Below are positions 7,607-16,121 of a DNA stretch of 38,852 nt, piece by piece (position 1 is the stretch's first letter; each line of letters begins with the position of its first letter). Below the pieces are notes generated by a model. The model was given only the letters and a program-made list of their open reading frames with translations, searched no databases and was not told the origin of the DNA. A program made the position numbers and the translations under genes. Location of the stretch: NCBI RefSeq assembly GCF_024606265.1, contig NZ_JAHHPP010000017.1, forward strand, positions 1 through 38,852, given 5' to 3'. This stretch comes from Endozoicomonas sp. SESOKO1 (GTDB lineage Bacteria; Pseudomonadota; Gammaproteobacteria; Pseudomonadales; Endozoicomonadaceae).

Positions 7607-9112
7607 ATGACACAACAAGGGCGTGAACAGTCCAGCAGCCTACCACTGGTAGCCGCCATAGACCTTGGCTCAAACAGCTTTCACATGATCGTGGCCAGGG
7701 TGGATCAGGGTGAAATCCGCCCGGTAGAAAGGCTGGGTAAGAAAGTTCAGTTAGCTGCCGGGCTTAACCAGCACGACGAGATCACGGCTGAAGCAATGAA
7801 GCGGGGCTTCAGCTGCCTGGAGCAGTTTGCACAATACCTCTCTGGCAATACCTTTCAAGCGGTCAGGGTTGTGGGCACCAATGCCCTGCGTAAGGCCCGA
7901 AACAGCGATGTTTTTGTTGAGAAAGCCCAGTCGATCCTGGGGTATCCGGTTGAAATTATTGCGGGAAGGGAAGAAGCACGTCTCATCTATCTTGGTGTAG
8001 CCCAAACCCAGTCTGATGATAATGAGCGCCGCCTGGTGATGGACATCGGTGGCGGGAGTACTGAGTTCGTTATCGGCGAACGTTTTGAGCCAAAGTTGAT
8101 GGAAAGCCTGCACATGGGCTGTGTGGTGTTTACCGACCGTTTTTTTGGCACCGGAGAGTTATCGCCACAACGATTCCAGTCGGCTTATTATGCGGCACGA
8201 CTTGAATTACTCAATATTGAACAGTCATTTACCCGGTTGGGCTGGGTTGATGCCGTTGGGTCATCCGGTTCCGTCCGGGCGGTCAGCAGCATTCTGCAGG
8301 CCATGGGTGAGAGTGATACCATCACCCGGGACAGCCTTGAGATGCTCAAGCAAAAAGTCCTGAAGTTCAGCCAGATCGGTCGTGTCCGTTTTCCGGGGCT
8401 GAAGCCTGATCGTCAGGCGATTTTTCCCGCCGGTCTGGCCATTCTCATGGCAGGCTTTGATGCTCTTGGCATCGAGCGTATGCATTACTCTGACGGCGCC
8501 CTTCGGGAAGGGGTCCTGCACGATATGCTCGGCCGGGACCGCCATGAAGACGTGCGGGAGCGAACCATCAATGCCTTGATGAGCCGCTATCATGTTGATA
8601 AGCAACAGGCCTTCAGGGTTATGAAACATGCCCGGAACTGCTTTGCCATGACCGCCGACACCTGGGGGCTGGAGGACAATGATCTTGAGCTGCTCTGCTG
8701 GGCTGCGCGCGTTTGTCAGATAGGGCTTGATATATCCCATACACAGTACCATCGACATGGCGCTTACCTGATTGATAACTCTGACCTGATGGGGTTCAGC
8801 AAGAGAGAGCAGCAGCAGCTTGCGCTACTGGTCAGGGGTCACCGACGTTCCATATCCAAATCGCTGCTTTCTGGCTGGCCAAAACCGATATCACGCCAGC
8901 TGATACCGCTGATTATCCTGTTGAGAATTGCCAATGTGCTGAGTCATGGTCGCGATGATACCTTACCGGAATATTCCATCAGCGCATCCGGCTCCACTGT
9001 ATCCCTGTTTTTCCCGGACGAATGGATCGAACAACACCCGCTGACCGTGGCAAACTTTGATTCAGAACGAAGCTATCTTGCCAAAATAGGCTTCAAGCTA
9101 ATGGTCGCCTGA
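7607..9112 (+). CDS. ppx: Exopolyphosphatase
   Basis: The 501-aa protein hydrolyses terminal phosphate from polyphosphate. It carries the ASKHA-type phosphate loops of the Ppx/GppA family: IDLGSNSFHMIVARV near residue 19, GREEARLIYLGV with the catalytic Glu, and VMDIGGGSTEFVIGE. The C-terminal HD-like half (GLDISHTQYHRHGAYLI) and length agree with Ppx (about 513 aa in E. coli) rather than short Ppx forms. It converges on the Na/Pi transporter gene with only 49 bp between, consistent with a phosphate-homeostasis locus. No strong ribosome site precedes the ATG. The 210 bp upstream hold a short stem (TGAAAAA/TTTTTTCA) but no recognisable gene. Confidence 0.93.
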   Translation: MTQQGREQSSSLPLVAAIDLGSNSFHMIVARVDQGEIRPVERLGKKVQLAAGLNQHDEITAEAMKRGFSCLEQFAQYLSGNTFQAVRVVGTNALRKARNSDVFVEKAQSILGYPVEIIAGREEARLIYLGVAQTQSDDNERRLVMDIGGGSTEFVIGERFEPKLMESLHMGCVVFTDRFFGTGELSPQRFQSAYYAARLELLNIEQSFTRLGWVDAVGSSGSVRAVSSILQAMGESDTITRDSLEMLKQKVLKFSQIGRVRFPGLKPDRQAIFPAGLAILMAGFDALGIERMHYSDGALREGVLHDMLGRDRHEDVRERTINALMSRYHVDKQQAFRVMKHARNCFAMTADTWGLEDNDLELLCWAARVCQIGLDISHTQYHRHGAYLIDNSDLMGFSKREQQQLALLVRGHRRSISKSLLSGWPKPISRQLIPLIILLRIANVLSHGRDDTLPEYSISASGSTVSLFFPDEWIEQHPLTVANFDSERSYLAKIGFKLMVA

Positions 9113-9161
9113 TAATTATACAAAATCTGCCTTCTGAATATGGTGGCTTCGCAGTTTATGT

Positions 9162-10988
9162 TCAGGAGGTGGAATTGGTGTCAGAACGAACATCAAAGTT
9201 AAGATCGATCTCTCGATATTCTTCCCGATCCCTGGTCAACATAATCACGGCCCCATCGATAAGGTTGGTACAGGCATCGTGTACATGAGCACTGTCATTC
9301 ATCAAAGAGCTGGCCATAAATGAGTCAACCTGATTGGAGCGGATGAGTTCATTCAGCTTTTTGTGCATCTGCTCATCCTGTTCCCTGAGTTCCTGCTTTA
9401 ACTGTTCCGCATGCTGACGAATATGATCATAATTTCGACGTACTCCCAATACATCAATCAGCTTCAAAACTGATGCAAGGCAAAGTCTGAGCTGATTGTA
9501 CTGATGGCGTATCTGCTCATTATCCGAATGAAGGTAGTGCCCCATATTCTTATAGATATGCTTTACATGCTTGATGGCTTGGACAAAATCACGACAGGCA
9601 ACCTTGAGTGCAAATAACTCCTGCACCTGTGGTCTCGGAAGATTGCCTTCTATGGCCCCTGAATAGTGAATAATATCCGCATATATACCTTTGATATGTC
9701 GGATATAAAGCTCTTTTATGGTCCAGGGCTGATTATCACGAACCCAATTGTTAACCAGATCCGTCAGGCTGTCAGACTCCCTCAGCTTGTCACCGGTCAG
9801 ATATATCCCATAACAGATCAGTTCCAGTGTATTCCTGTATAGGTGGTCACACTCCCGGGTCAGGGCCCTTAGCGCCGTATCCGGATAATTTAATGTTGCC
9901 GGTGTTAAGTGGCGTGCCCGGTGAATTGCCGGATTATCCTCAGTGGCAAGATTCAGGTGAGAGTGCCCGGCAGAATCAACAAAGAGCGTTTCCAGCCAGC
10001 GGATAAGCAGGTTAATAAAAGGAAGTTGAACCAATATGCCCATGACATTAAACAGGCTGTGGAATAGCGCAAGCTTAAGACTGTAGTCGTCTGCCTCGAT
10101 CGGCAAAAATCCGGCAGTAAAATCCACAAGCGCCTTTAACTGGGGTAACAACAGGATCGCCAGAATTGCGGTGGCGACATTAAACGTAATATGTGCCACC
10201 GCCAACCGTTTCCCGGAAGCATTTGCCCCCATCGCTCCCAGCACTGCCGTTACAGTTGTACCTATATTTGAACCGATAGCCAGTGCCAGGGCATTATCGT
10301 AAGTCAGCTGGCCCGTGGCCAGGGCAGAAAAGGTAAGTACCAGCACCGCATTGGTTGACTGCATGATGATGGTAGCCAGAACACCAAACAGTGTGAATAC
10401 CAGGACGCCCTGCATGCCTGCCATGGAGAAACTGCTGAAATCAATAACATTCTGGAATGCTTCAAACCCCCCCTTCATGTAATGAATGCCAAGAAAGAGA
10501 AAGCCAATACCCAGCAGGATGTAACCGAAACCACTGAATTTTTTCTCCTGCTGAGCCCTCAATATCAAACCGAAGACGAGTAATGGCATGGCATAGGAAA
10601 TCAGCTTTAATTTCATACCATACAAGGCAACTAACCATGCACCTAAAGTACTGCCCAGATTTGCCCCGAAAATGATGCCAACGCCAGCGGTCAGGCCAAT
10701 CAGGCCCGCACTGAGAAATGAAATGACAATGACAGAAACCAGGGAACTGGACTGCAGGACAGCGGTGGTCGTGATACCAAATGTCAGACTTTTCCAGAGA
10801 CTGTCGGTGGTTTTCTGAAGGAACGCCTCAAGTAATCCCCCGGTAAAGACTTTAAAGCCCTTTTCAAGATAAACCATACCCAGTAGAAAAATAACCACGC
10901 CAGCCGTGATCACCTGAAACTCTGAGCTAACCCAAAAGCCGTAAGTCAACAGCAACAGGGCTGTTGGAAGAACAACGCGTCCGAGCAT
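9162..10988 (-). CDS. Na+/phosphate cotransporter with PhoU-like tail
   Basis: The 608-aa inner-membrane protein belongs to the Na/Pi-cotransporter (NptA/YjbB, type II) family. Two inverted-repeat halves each carry the signature QSS loop (TTAVLQSSSLVSVI about 75-88; ATIIMQSTNAVLVL about 207-220), with 8-9 hydrophobic segments up to about residue 340. The remaining 250 residues are helical and charged, resembling PhoU and ending with a patterned PhoU-like bundle that may gate the transporter. E. coli YjbB has the same layout. The neighbours ppx and a DUF47 gene suggest a role in phosphate import or export. The ATG has no clear ribosome site. Confidence 0.9.
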   Translation of the reverse strand: MLGRVVLPTALLLLTYGFWVSSEFQVITAGVVIFLLGMVYLEKGFKVFTGGLLEAFLQKTTDSLWKSLTFGITTTAVLQSSSLVSVIVISFLSAGLIGLTAGVGIIFGANLGSTLGAWLVALYGMKLKLISYAMPLLVFGLILRAQQEKKFSGFGYILLGIGFLFLGIHYMKGGFEAFQNVIDFSSFSMAGMQGVLVFTLFGVLATIIMQSTNAVLVLTFSALATGQLTYDNALALAIGSNIGTTVTAVLGAMGANASGKRLAVAHITFNVATAILAILLLPQLKALVDFTAGFLPIEADDYSLKLALFHSLFNVMGILVQLPFINLLIRWLETLFVDSAGHSHLNLATEDNPAIHRARHLTPATLNYPDTALRALTRECDHLYRNTLELICYGIYLTGDKLRESDSLTDLVNNWVRDNQPWTIKELYIRHIKGIYADIIHYSGAIEGNLPRPQVQELFALKVACRDFVQAIKHVKHIYKNMGHYLHSDNEQIRHQYNQLRLCLASVLKLIDVLGVRRNYDHIRQHAEQLKQELREQDEQMHKKLNELIRSNQVDSFMASSLMNDSAHVHDACTNLIDGAVIMLTRDREEYREIDLNFDVRSDTNSTS

Positions 10989-11617
10989 AATTAGTCACTA
11001 ACGTGTCTTGATGGCCAACCGATAACACCCATTCCAAACCGCCATGAGCGCCACAATAGCCATGAGTGAAAAATACAGGGCTATAGCCTCTGTTATCGAC
11101 GGGTCAACAGATTCCCTCCAATGTATCTGCCTTCAATTAATACAGAGAAAAGTAAAACGATGCGGCTCTGGCTGAAAACCGAAGGGATGAAAGAAGTGGT
11201 TCAGATAACTACTGTTAAATGTCTAAAACAAAAACTCCCACCAACCCACCGCTGATGCCCTGTGTAGTCAATGCAATCCAGCAGGGCATCTGAGTAAAAC
11301 AGGTGCGCCATCATTTGATTAATAGAGGGCTGTACTCGTCTGCAAATCGTGGTATCCGTAAAATGAAGCACCGTATTTTCGTAGGATCAAACTCACCATT
11401 TCCTTGCCAATCAAACAAAATACATTACTTTTAATTCATATTGAACGAGGAATAGGCAGAAGCATTCTGTGTATTACTCCATACCTGAACAACGAACAGG
11501 TAACCGTTCCAGTCTTGCGTAACAGAAATTTGTCGACTTTCTTAATGTCATGCACCGTGTTGATAGGCCATTGCCAGTCTCATATGGTCAAAGGCTCCCG
11601 TAGATTGAGGGTATACA
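10989..11617. other. 629-bp intergenic region without a convincing gene
   Basis: This lies between the divergent Na/Pi transporter and H-NS-like genes and should hold both promoters. The only structure noted is a 9-bp inverted repeat, GATGCCCTG at 11254-11262 with CAGGGCATC at 11282-11290. A 76-codon frame (11404-11634) overlaps the H-NS-like start and has atypical composition, so it was not called. Confidence 0.5.
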
Positions 11618-12040
11618 ATGAAATTACTGGATGAGTTACATCATCGGCTGGGTAGTAAATCCCGGATTCGCTCTCTATTCAAAGATGTCAGTGTTCAGGA
11701 GCTTGAAAAGATTCTGGACCGCCTGAAAGAGGTGCATAAGGAAAAATTGCAGTCCAGGGTTAAAGAGGATGCAAAACGACAGAAAAAAATGAAAGATATT
11801 GTCGCTATTCACAAAGAAATGGCTGAGCTTGGTATTACGCTCTCGGATCTGGACAACATTAACGACCCGGGGAAAACAGGCAAACGTCGACGAACTGTTG
11901 CAAAGCATACCTTTCAATATAAAAATTCAGCGGGACAAACCGTGCACTGGGAAGGTTCAACAACAGGAAGACTGCCAAAAGAATTCCAGGAGTACCTGGA
12001 AAAAACACAGAAAAAGCGGGTAGAGTGCATTATTAAATAG
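11618..12040 (+). CDS. H-NS-like nucleoid-associated protein
   Basis: The 140-aa protein has the H-NS family layout: an N-terminal oligomerising coiled coil (about 20-75, VQELEKILDRLKEVHKEKLQ), a basic linker (KTGKRRRTVAKH), and a C-terminal DNA-binding motif. The motif YKNSAGQTVHWEGSTTGRLP corresponds to the family YxDxxGxxxxWxGxGRxP loop that reads the AT-rich minor groove; here the loop is two residues longer (GSTTGRLP instead of GQGRTP-type). The start is supported by GAGGG eight bases upstream. Such proteins silence AT-rich horizontally acquired genes, fitting the accessory content of the window. It is probably a paralogue rather than the main H-NS. Confidence 0.83.
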   Translation: MKLLDELHHRLGSKSRIRSLFKDVSVQELEKILDRLKEVHKEKLQSRVKEDAKRQKKMKDIVAIHKEMAELGITLSDLDNINDPGKTGKRRRTVAKHTFQYKNSAGQTVHWEGSTTGRLPKEFQEYLEKTQKKRVECIIK

Positions 12041-12088
12041 AGACCGTATTGATCGAAAATCCTCCTCTCATTTCACCATTTTTGCGCG

Positions 12089-12754
12089 TTAAAGCCGTTG
12101 CATGTGGATGACCATTAAGCGAATCCAGAGTGTAAGGTCATCCATATCTTCAAGAGACAGCAGTAAAAGCGCCATATCAAGAGGGTCCAACTCTCCTTCA
12201 TTGTGAAAGACTTCCCCTTTGCAGGCTGAAATCCTGCCCTGTAACCCATTCACCGCAATCATTACTTCCTGATTTATTGTCAGCAACGCCCGGGATTGTG
12301 GTTTTCTAAAACCCGCCATGCCCAGACGGTTCTGTTTTGCAACGCCAGACTTCAGGCAAAATACAGCCCGGGCAAAGTGCTGATTAAGCTGTTCCACAGA
12401 GCGCTGCAAGTCTCCAGTCAGCATGGGAGGTCGATAAGTTAATCGCTCAGCCAATCGGCAGATCAGGTTCGCCAGGTTATTCTGGGTCTGCAGAAGAGAG
12501 AGTACCTGACCCTTGCGCTGCGCTGTCAACGTTGGCTGGTTTACCCTGGCCAGAACTTCCTGCTCCAGTTTTTCAACGGATGGAGAAAAATCAATCAGCC
12601 ATTCCGCTCTTTGATGCCACTGGTCATCGGACGTTAATCGGCTCTGCAGCTGTCTGTTTAATAAAACCAGGGCATCTGCAATCACCTCTCGATGCTGGCT
12701 TAAAGGCTTATAGGCAGAGCCGAAAAAAAGACTGGTCAAGGTCGTAAGATCCAT
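12089..12754 (-). CDS. DUF47 (TIGR00153) PhoU-like protein
   Basis: The 221-aa all-helical protein matches the DUF47/PhoU-like pattern. An N-terminal FFGSAYKPLSQHREVIADAL resembles the family F..SPF..L..H, the middle has LLQTQNNLANLICRLAERL, and the C-terminal ELDPLDMALLLLSLEDMDDL resembles the ELDPVDL...D..D signature. Family members usually sit next to a PitA phosphate permease and modulate it. Here no pit gene is adjacent; the nearest phosphate transporter is the Na/Pi cotransporter about 1.1 kb away, beyond the H-NS-like gene. Assignment is from motif memory and length (family about 215-230). The gene converges on the H-NS-like gene (48 bp gap). Confidence 0.7.
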   Translation of the reverse strand: MDLTTLTSLFFGSAYKPLSQHREVIADALVLLNRQLQSRLTSDDQWHQRAEWLIDFSPSVEKLEQEVLARVNQPTLTAQRKGQVLSLLQTQNNLANLICRLAERLTYRPPMLTGDLQRSVEQLNQHFARAVFCLKSGVAKQNRLGMAGFRKPQSRALLTINQEVMIAVNGLQGRISACKGEVFHNEGELDPLDMALLLLSLEDMDDLTLWIRLMVIHMQRL

Positions 12755-12917
12755 GCAGGGCTTATCGACTCAGAACTTCACTTGATTAGCGGCGATTGCT
12801 ATCTGAACAACGTGAGCAACATGAACAACGTCGCTATTGCTCAAGGCTTATCTGGACAATGGCTACAACCAATATCTTTCACAAGGCGTCTTTACACAGG
12901 ACATTGACGTTTACTGC

Positions 12918-12943
12918 GGTCAGCTCCTGAACAGGAGCTGACC
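12918..12943 (-). terminator. Perfect hairpin after the cytochrome b561 gene
   Basis: A 12-bp perfect stem, GGTCAGCTCCTG at 12918-12929 with its complement at 12932-12943, is separated by two bases. It lies 20 bp past the cytochrome b561 stop. There is no T-run after it on the minus strand, so termination strength is uncertain. Confidence 0.5.
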
Positions 12944-12963
12944 CGGGGAGAAAAAGCCAGCCT

Positions 12964-13497
12964 TCAAAGCATCCGGTGCAGTACATCATGCTCCGGCTTA
13001 TCGAAGTATCGATGCTTGATGGTTGCCAGAACGTGCAATACCACAATGGCCAGCAGAACATAGGGAATCGTGACGTGGATATCGTGGAACAGGCCCGCCA
13101 GCTCACGATTGTTTTCCAGGAAGCTGGGCATGACCAGGTTGAACAGCGGCACATCACGACCGCCAGCGTCAGACATCATATAGCCACTCACCGGTACCAG
13201 GAACATAAAGAGATAGAGGAGCCAGTGAACCAGTGTTCCCAGTTTTATCTCATAAGCAGGCATGGTGTCAGGCAGTTTCGGAATCTTGCTGGCCCAGCGA
13301 ATCACCAGACGGGCAAACAGCAGGAAGATCACCAGAACACCGAAGGATTTATGCAAGTGATAGATGTCGTATTTATAGCTGACGTTGTCTTCCAGCCCGA
13401 CCATAAACCAGCCAGAAGCAATAATTCCCAAAATAACAAGACCGACAGTCCAGTGCATCAGCCGCATGAGTACGGGGTATTTATCAGAGTTACTCAT
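12964..13497 (-). CDS. Cytochrome b561-family membrane protein
   Basis: The 177-aa four-helix membrane protein transfers electrons through two b hemes, as in E. coli CybB. Histidines that can serve as heme ligands lie in the expected helices: RLMHWTVG at the start, IYHLHKSFG in helix 2, FHDIHVTIPY in helix 3-4 and VVLHVLATIKHR at the end. The start is set at the ATG at 13497 because GCAGGG lies 7-8 bases upstream; the upstream in-frame ATG would add a lysine-rich 12-residue extension without a ribosome site. Electron partners are not visible in the window. Confidence 0.9.
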   Translation of the reverse strand: MSNSDKYPVLMRLMHWTVGLVILGIIASGWFMVGLEDNVSYKYDIYHLHKSFGVLVIFLLFARLVIRWASKIPKLPDTMPAYEIKLGTLVHWLLYLFMFLVPVSGYMMSDAGGRDVPLFNLVMPSFLENNRELAGLFHDIHVTIPYVLLAIVVLHVLATIKHRYFDKPEHDVLHRML

Positions 13498-13580
13498 CTT
13501 TTTGCCCTGCTTTTTTTTAGGTGTGAATATCATAATTTATTATACGGTTTTGGGGCTATATGAAATCAAAAGGATTCTCT

Positions 13581-14006
13581 CTAAAGCCGGGATAAAGCAC
13601 ATCGCTGACTTCTCGCCCTGTTCAATTCCTGTTCCAGTTCTGCCTCCGTAGCTGGCGTAAACAGCATTTCCAGACCTTCGGTATCGACCAGCCTGAGCCT
13701 ATTGGATTCCCTGGTCAGAGTGAACACGCTGCTGTGGTCCACCTGACTCTTCAGCTCCCATGAGTGCTCTCTTCGGCGGACGTTTCCTTCCACCTGGTAA
13801 CGTTGACAATTACTGTCAAACACCACAAGAGAGAATGTCTGAGGACGATTCAGTTTCAGCCCTCCGCAGGGCTTTTCCAGATCTTTATTCTCAAGTACCC
13901 AGAAGCCGTCAGGCTGTTCGGTCTGGTTAGACAGGGCAGCAGTAATGACTCCGGAAATCAGCACACCGGAAATGAGCAGGGATGCTCTGCAGCAGGCGAT
14001 CAGCAT
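13581..14006 (-). CDS. Small exported protein of unknown function
   Basis: The 141-aa protein starts with a signal-peptide-like segment (MLIACCRASLLISGVLISG, then AALS) and continues as a beta-rich domain with CGGLKLNRPQTFSLVVFD and SNCQRYQVEGN, holding a cysteine pair that may form a disulfide. It ends with a charged helix (TEAELEQELNRARSQ). I do not recognise the family. GGAAG about nine bases before the ATG supports the start. It is 83 bp upstream of the cytochrome b561 gene on the same strand, so cotranscription is possible. Confidence 0.6.
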   Translation of the reverse strand: MLIACCRASLLISGVLISGVITAALSNQTEQPDGFWVLENKDLEKPCGGLKLNRPQTFSLVVFDSNCQRYQVEGNVRRREHSWELKSQVDHSSVFTLTRESNRLRLVDTEGLEMLFTPATEAELEQELNRARSQRCALSRL

Positions 14007-14134
14007 AAAAGGGCACTTCCTTCAACATAAATAAAAAGAACTATAGTCGTTCATGGTCTTTTCGCTTCAGGCAAGGAACTTTGTGATGGCAACCTGAGAC
14101 TAACGAGTAGCCAAATAACGTTAGATTTTTGCTT

Positions 14135-15289
14135 ATGAATATTGTCTCAACAATTGCCTCAACAATTGTCTCAACAAAACCACTGCAAGAACCGCATGAC
14201 ATTTCTGAAAACCCTTTTGACCGGTCCATCCCGAGGCCTGGTGAGGTCAAACCGTTCAGAGGGTTTGGTGCGGTTCTCAGATCCGGGGTCACGTCTATAT
14301 TGCAACAAACCGGAACAGATAATCGATTCTCGCTCCGGCAGGCGGCACCCGAAGGAGGCAATAGCCTTATGACCCGCCTGATGTCAGCGGTGCCCGTTGT
14401 TTATTCTTTGCTGGTCATCAACAGTCTGCCCACTGCTAATGGGTGTGAATGGGGGCCTTCAGGAACACGAAATGGAACACTGTCGGCGCATGCTGATTTT
14501 GGTTTTTCCGATCCGGTGGTGGAATGGGCTGATGGTGCAAGCGACGTTGTATTGTATGGTGGCTGCGCGACGCTTCTTGCCAGCCATATTGCTAAATTCG
14601 TAGCACGGCTGTATGCAGGCAAACCTTCAAGAGAGCAGGGGCTGGAGCCGGGTGGTAATGAAAATGAATTCAGGGTGCTGGCGAAAAAAATGCTCCGTAG
14701 AGAAGGCAGTGAAGTGGTGAAATCCCTGATGTTAACGGCAAGTGTCGTTGGAATTGTTGAATATATGAAAATTAAAATTGATAAGGAGCGTCCCTATGTC
14801 CTGAATCCTGACTATATCCATGGAAAATTGTGCATGGATCCGGATGATTTCAAGGCCATGCCCTCAGGGCATGCTGCGGTTTCGGCTATTGTCTGGTCGC
14901 AGGTTGTCCTTAATGTTATAGATACTGCGGCGCTGTCTTCCCCTGCCTTCAAGCGTTTGCTGTCAAAACTGTCCGTCTGCTCAAATGAGCCGCTTGCTTC
15001 ACCGGCCGGGAAGGGGTTTATCGCCGTGTTGGGCGCCATTGGTTTTGGGGTCCTGGCAGGGACATTAAGAACTCTGGCGGCCAAACATGATGCTGTTGAT
15101 GTGTCCATCGGCGAGGGGATAGGCATCATTGCCGCCGCTTGCTCGCCATATATTCGCAGCGGTGTTTTTAGCCCTGAAGCCGTAGTGGATAAAAATACCG
15201 GGTATTACTATAACGATGACGTGTATAGCCAACCTGTTGAAGGGGAGGGGCCGATGGGGGACACGGATAATCAGGAGGCAGAGGTTTAG
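14135..15289 (+). CDS. PAP2-superfamily phosphatase
   Basis: The 384-aa membrane protein has all three type 2 phosphatidic acid phosphatase signatures: KIKIDKERP (212-220, KX6RP), PSGH (243-246) and RTLAAKHDAVD (312-322, RX5HX3D). The two histidines are the expected phosphoenzyme nucleophile and acid. Substrates of this family include undecaprenyl pyrophosphate, lipid phosphates and phosphatidate. It is longer than typical PAP2 enzymes because of about 80 extra N-terminal residues that begin with a repeated IVST/IAST motif and a Cys-containing loop (NGCEWGPSG). The start is ATG 14135, or TTG two codons earlier; neither has a strong ribosome site. Confidence 0.87.
   Translation: MNIVSTIASTIVSTKPLQEPHDISENPFDRSIPRPGEVKPFRGFGAVLRSGVTSILQQTGTDNRFSLRQAAPEGGNSLMTRLMSAVPVVYSLLVINSLPTANGCEWGPSGTRNGTLSAHADFGFSDPVVEWADGASDVVLYGGCATLLASHIAKFVARLYAGKPSREQGLEPGGNENEFRVLAKKMLRREGSEVVKSLMLTASVVGIVEYMKIKIDKERPYVLNPDYIHGKLCMDPDDFKAMPSGHAAVSAIVWSQVVLNVIDTAALSSPAFKRLLSKLSVCSNEPLASPAGKGFIAVLGAIGFGVLAGTLRTLAAKHDAVDVSIGEGIGIIAAACSPYIRSGVFSPEAVVDKNTGYYYNDDVYSQPVEGEGPMGDTDNQEAEV
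14141..14176 (+). repeat. Three 12-bp tandem repeats at the start of the PAP2 gene
   Basis: The unit ATTGTCTCAACA occurs three times in a row, the middle copy with one change (ATTGCCTCAACA). It encodes the N-terminal IVST/IAST/IVST residues. Since 12 is a multiple of three, gain or loss of a unit would keep the frame. Confidence 0.85.
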
Positions 15290-15310
15290 CAGGAGGATAG
15301 AATCCTCCTG
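15290..15310. terminator. Hairpin between convergent PAP2 and carbonic anhydrase genes
   Basis: CAGGAGGAT (15290-15298) pairs with ATCCTCCTG (15302-15310) around a 3-base loop, directly after the PAP2 stop codon and 12 bp before the carbonic anhydrase stop on the other strand. It is placed as a bidirectional terminator but lacks a clear T-run. Confidence 0.5.
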
Positions 15311-15321
15311 TGTCAGATCAT

Positions 15322-15981
15322 TCAGCTACCCTGCTTACTGGCGATGACATCAAGCGCTGCCGGGTACTTCTCATCAATGTCTTTATTTGAACTGACGTTC
15401 AGACCAAGGTCTCTGACAAGGCCATCCTTCAAGCCATAAACCCAGCTGTTTACGGTCAGTTTCTGGCCACGATCCCAGGCATCCTGAATGATCGTTGTCT
15501 GACAGACGTTCAGCACCTGCTCCAGAACATTGAGTTCACACATTCTCTGGAACTGTTCATCATCACTGCCAGCATTCTCAAGCAGCGTGGAGTGCTTCTT
15601 CTTAACGTCCTGAACATGCCTCAGCCAGTTATCGATCAGACCCAGTTTGGAGTTATTCATGGCTTCACGCACACCACCACAGCCGTAATGGCCCGTCACA
15701 ATAATGTGCTCCACTTTCAGGTAGTCAACCGCATATTGAAGCACTGACAGGCAGTTCAGATCGGTATGGACCACCAGATTGGCAACGTTCCGGTGGACAA
15801 AAAGTTCGCCCGGAAGGAGGCCAACAATATCGTTGGCAGGTACCCGACTGTCTGAGCAACCGATCCAGAGATACTTGGGCGCCTGCTGCTCAGAGAGCTG
15901 TTCAAAAAAGCCAGGCTTTTCTTCACGAACGGACTTGGACCACTGACTATTATTTTCAAGGAGGTTTTCCAAACTAGACAT
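15322..15981 (-). CDS. can: Beta-class carbonic anhydrase
   Basis: The 219-aa enzyme interconverts CO2 and bicarbonate. Zinc ligands are seen as C42 and the dyad D44-R46 (GCSDSRVPAN), then H98 and C101 (TGHYGCGGV). The length matches E. coli Can (220 aa). The gene stands alone and converges on the PAP2 gene. It provides bicarbonate for carboxylases, including the early steps of pyrimidine and fatty acid synthesis; pyrF lies 1 kb upstream but is not obviously linked. A weak AAGG about 12 bases upstream precedes the ATG. Confidence 0.95.
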   Translation of the reverse strand: MSSLENLLENNSQWSKSVREEKPGFFEQLSEQQAPKYLWIGCSDSRVPANDIVGLLPGELFVHRNVANLVVHTDLNCLSVLQYAVDYLKVEHIIVTGHYGCGGVREAMNNSKLGLIDNWLRHVQDVKKKHSTLLENAGSDDEQFQRMCELNVLEQVLNVCQTTIIQDAWDRGQKLTVNSWVYGLKDGLVRDLGLNVSSNKDIDEKYPAALDVIASKQGS

Positions 15982-16121
15982 ATTTTTCAGAGCCTTATTC
16001 TTGTCCCATACTGGAAAGCGTTATAGCAACTCCGCTCTGGCAAGACCAGCACTCTAATGTAAGAGGTTTGTAACCGGGAGATGAGCCGATTTGGATTACA
16101 CATCAGTGAATGCCGGTCTTT

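Noticed and set aside
11404-11634. 76-codon frame before the H-NS-like gene
   Set aside because: No ribosome site, atypical composition, and overlaps the supported start of the next gene.
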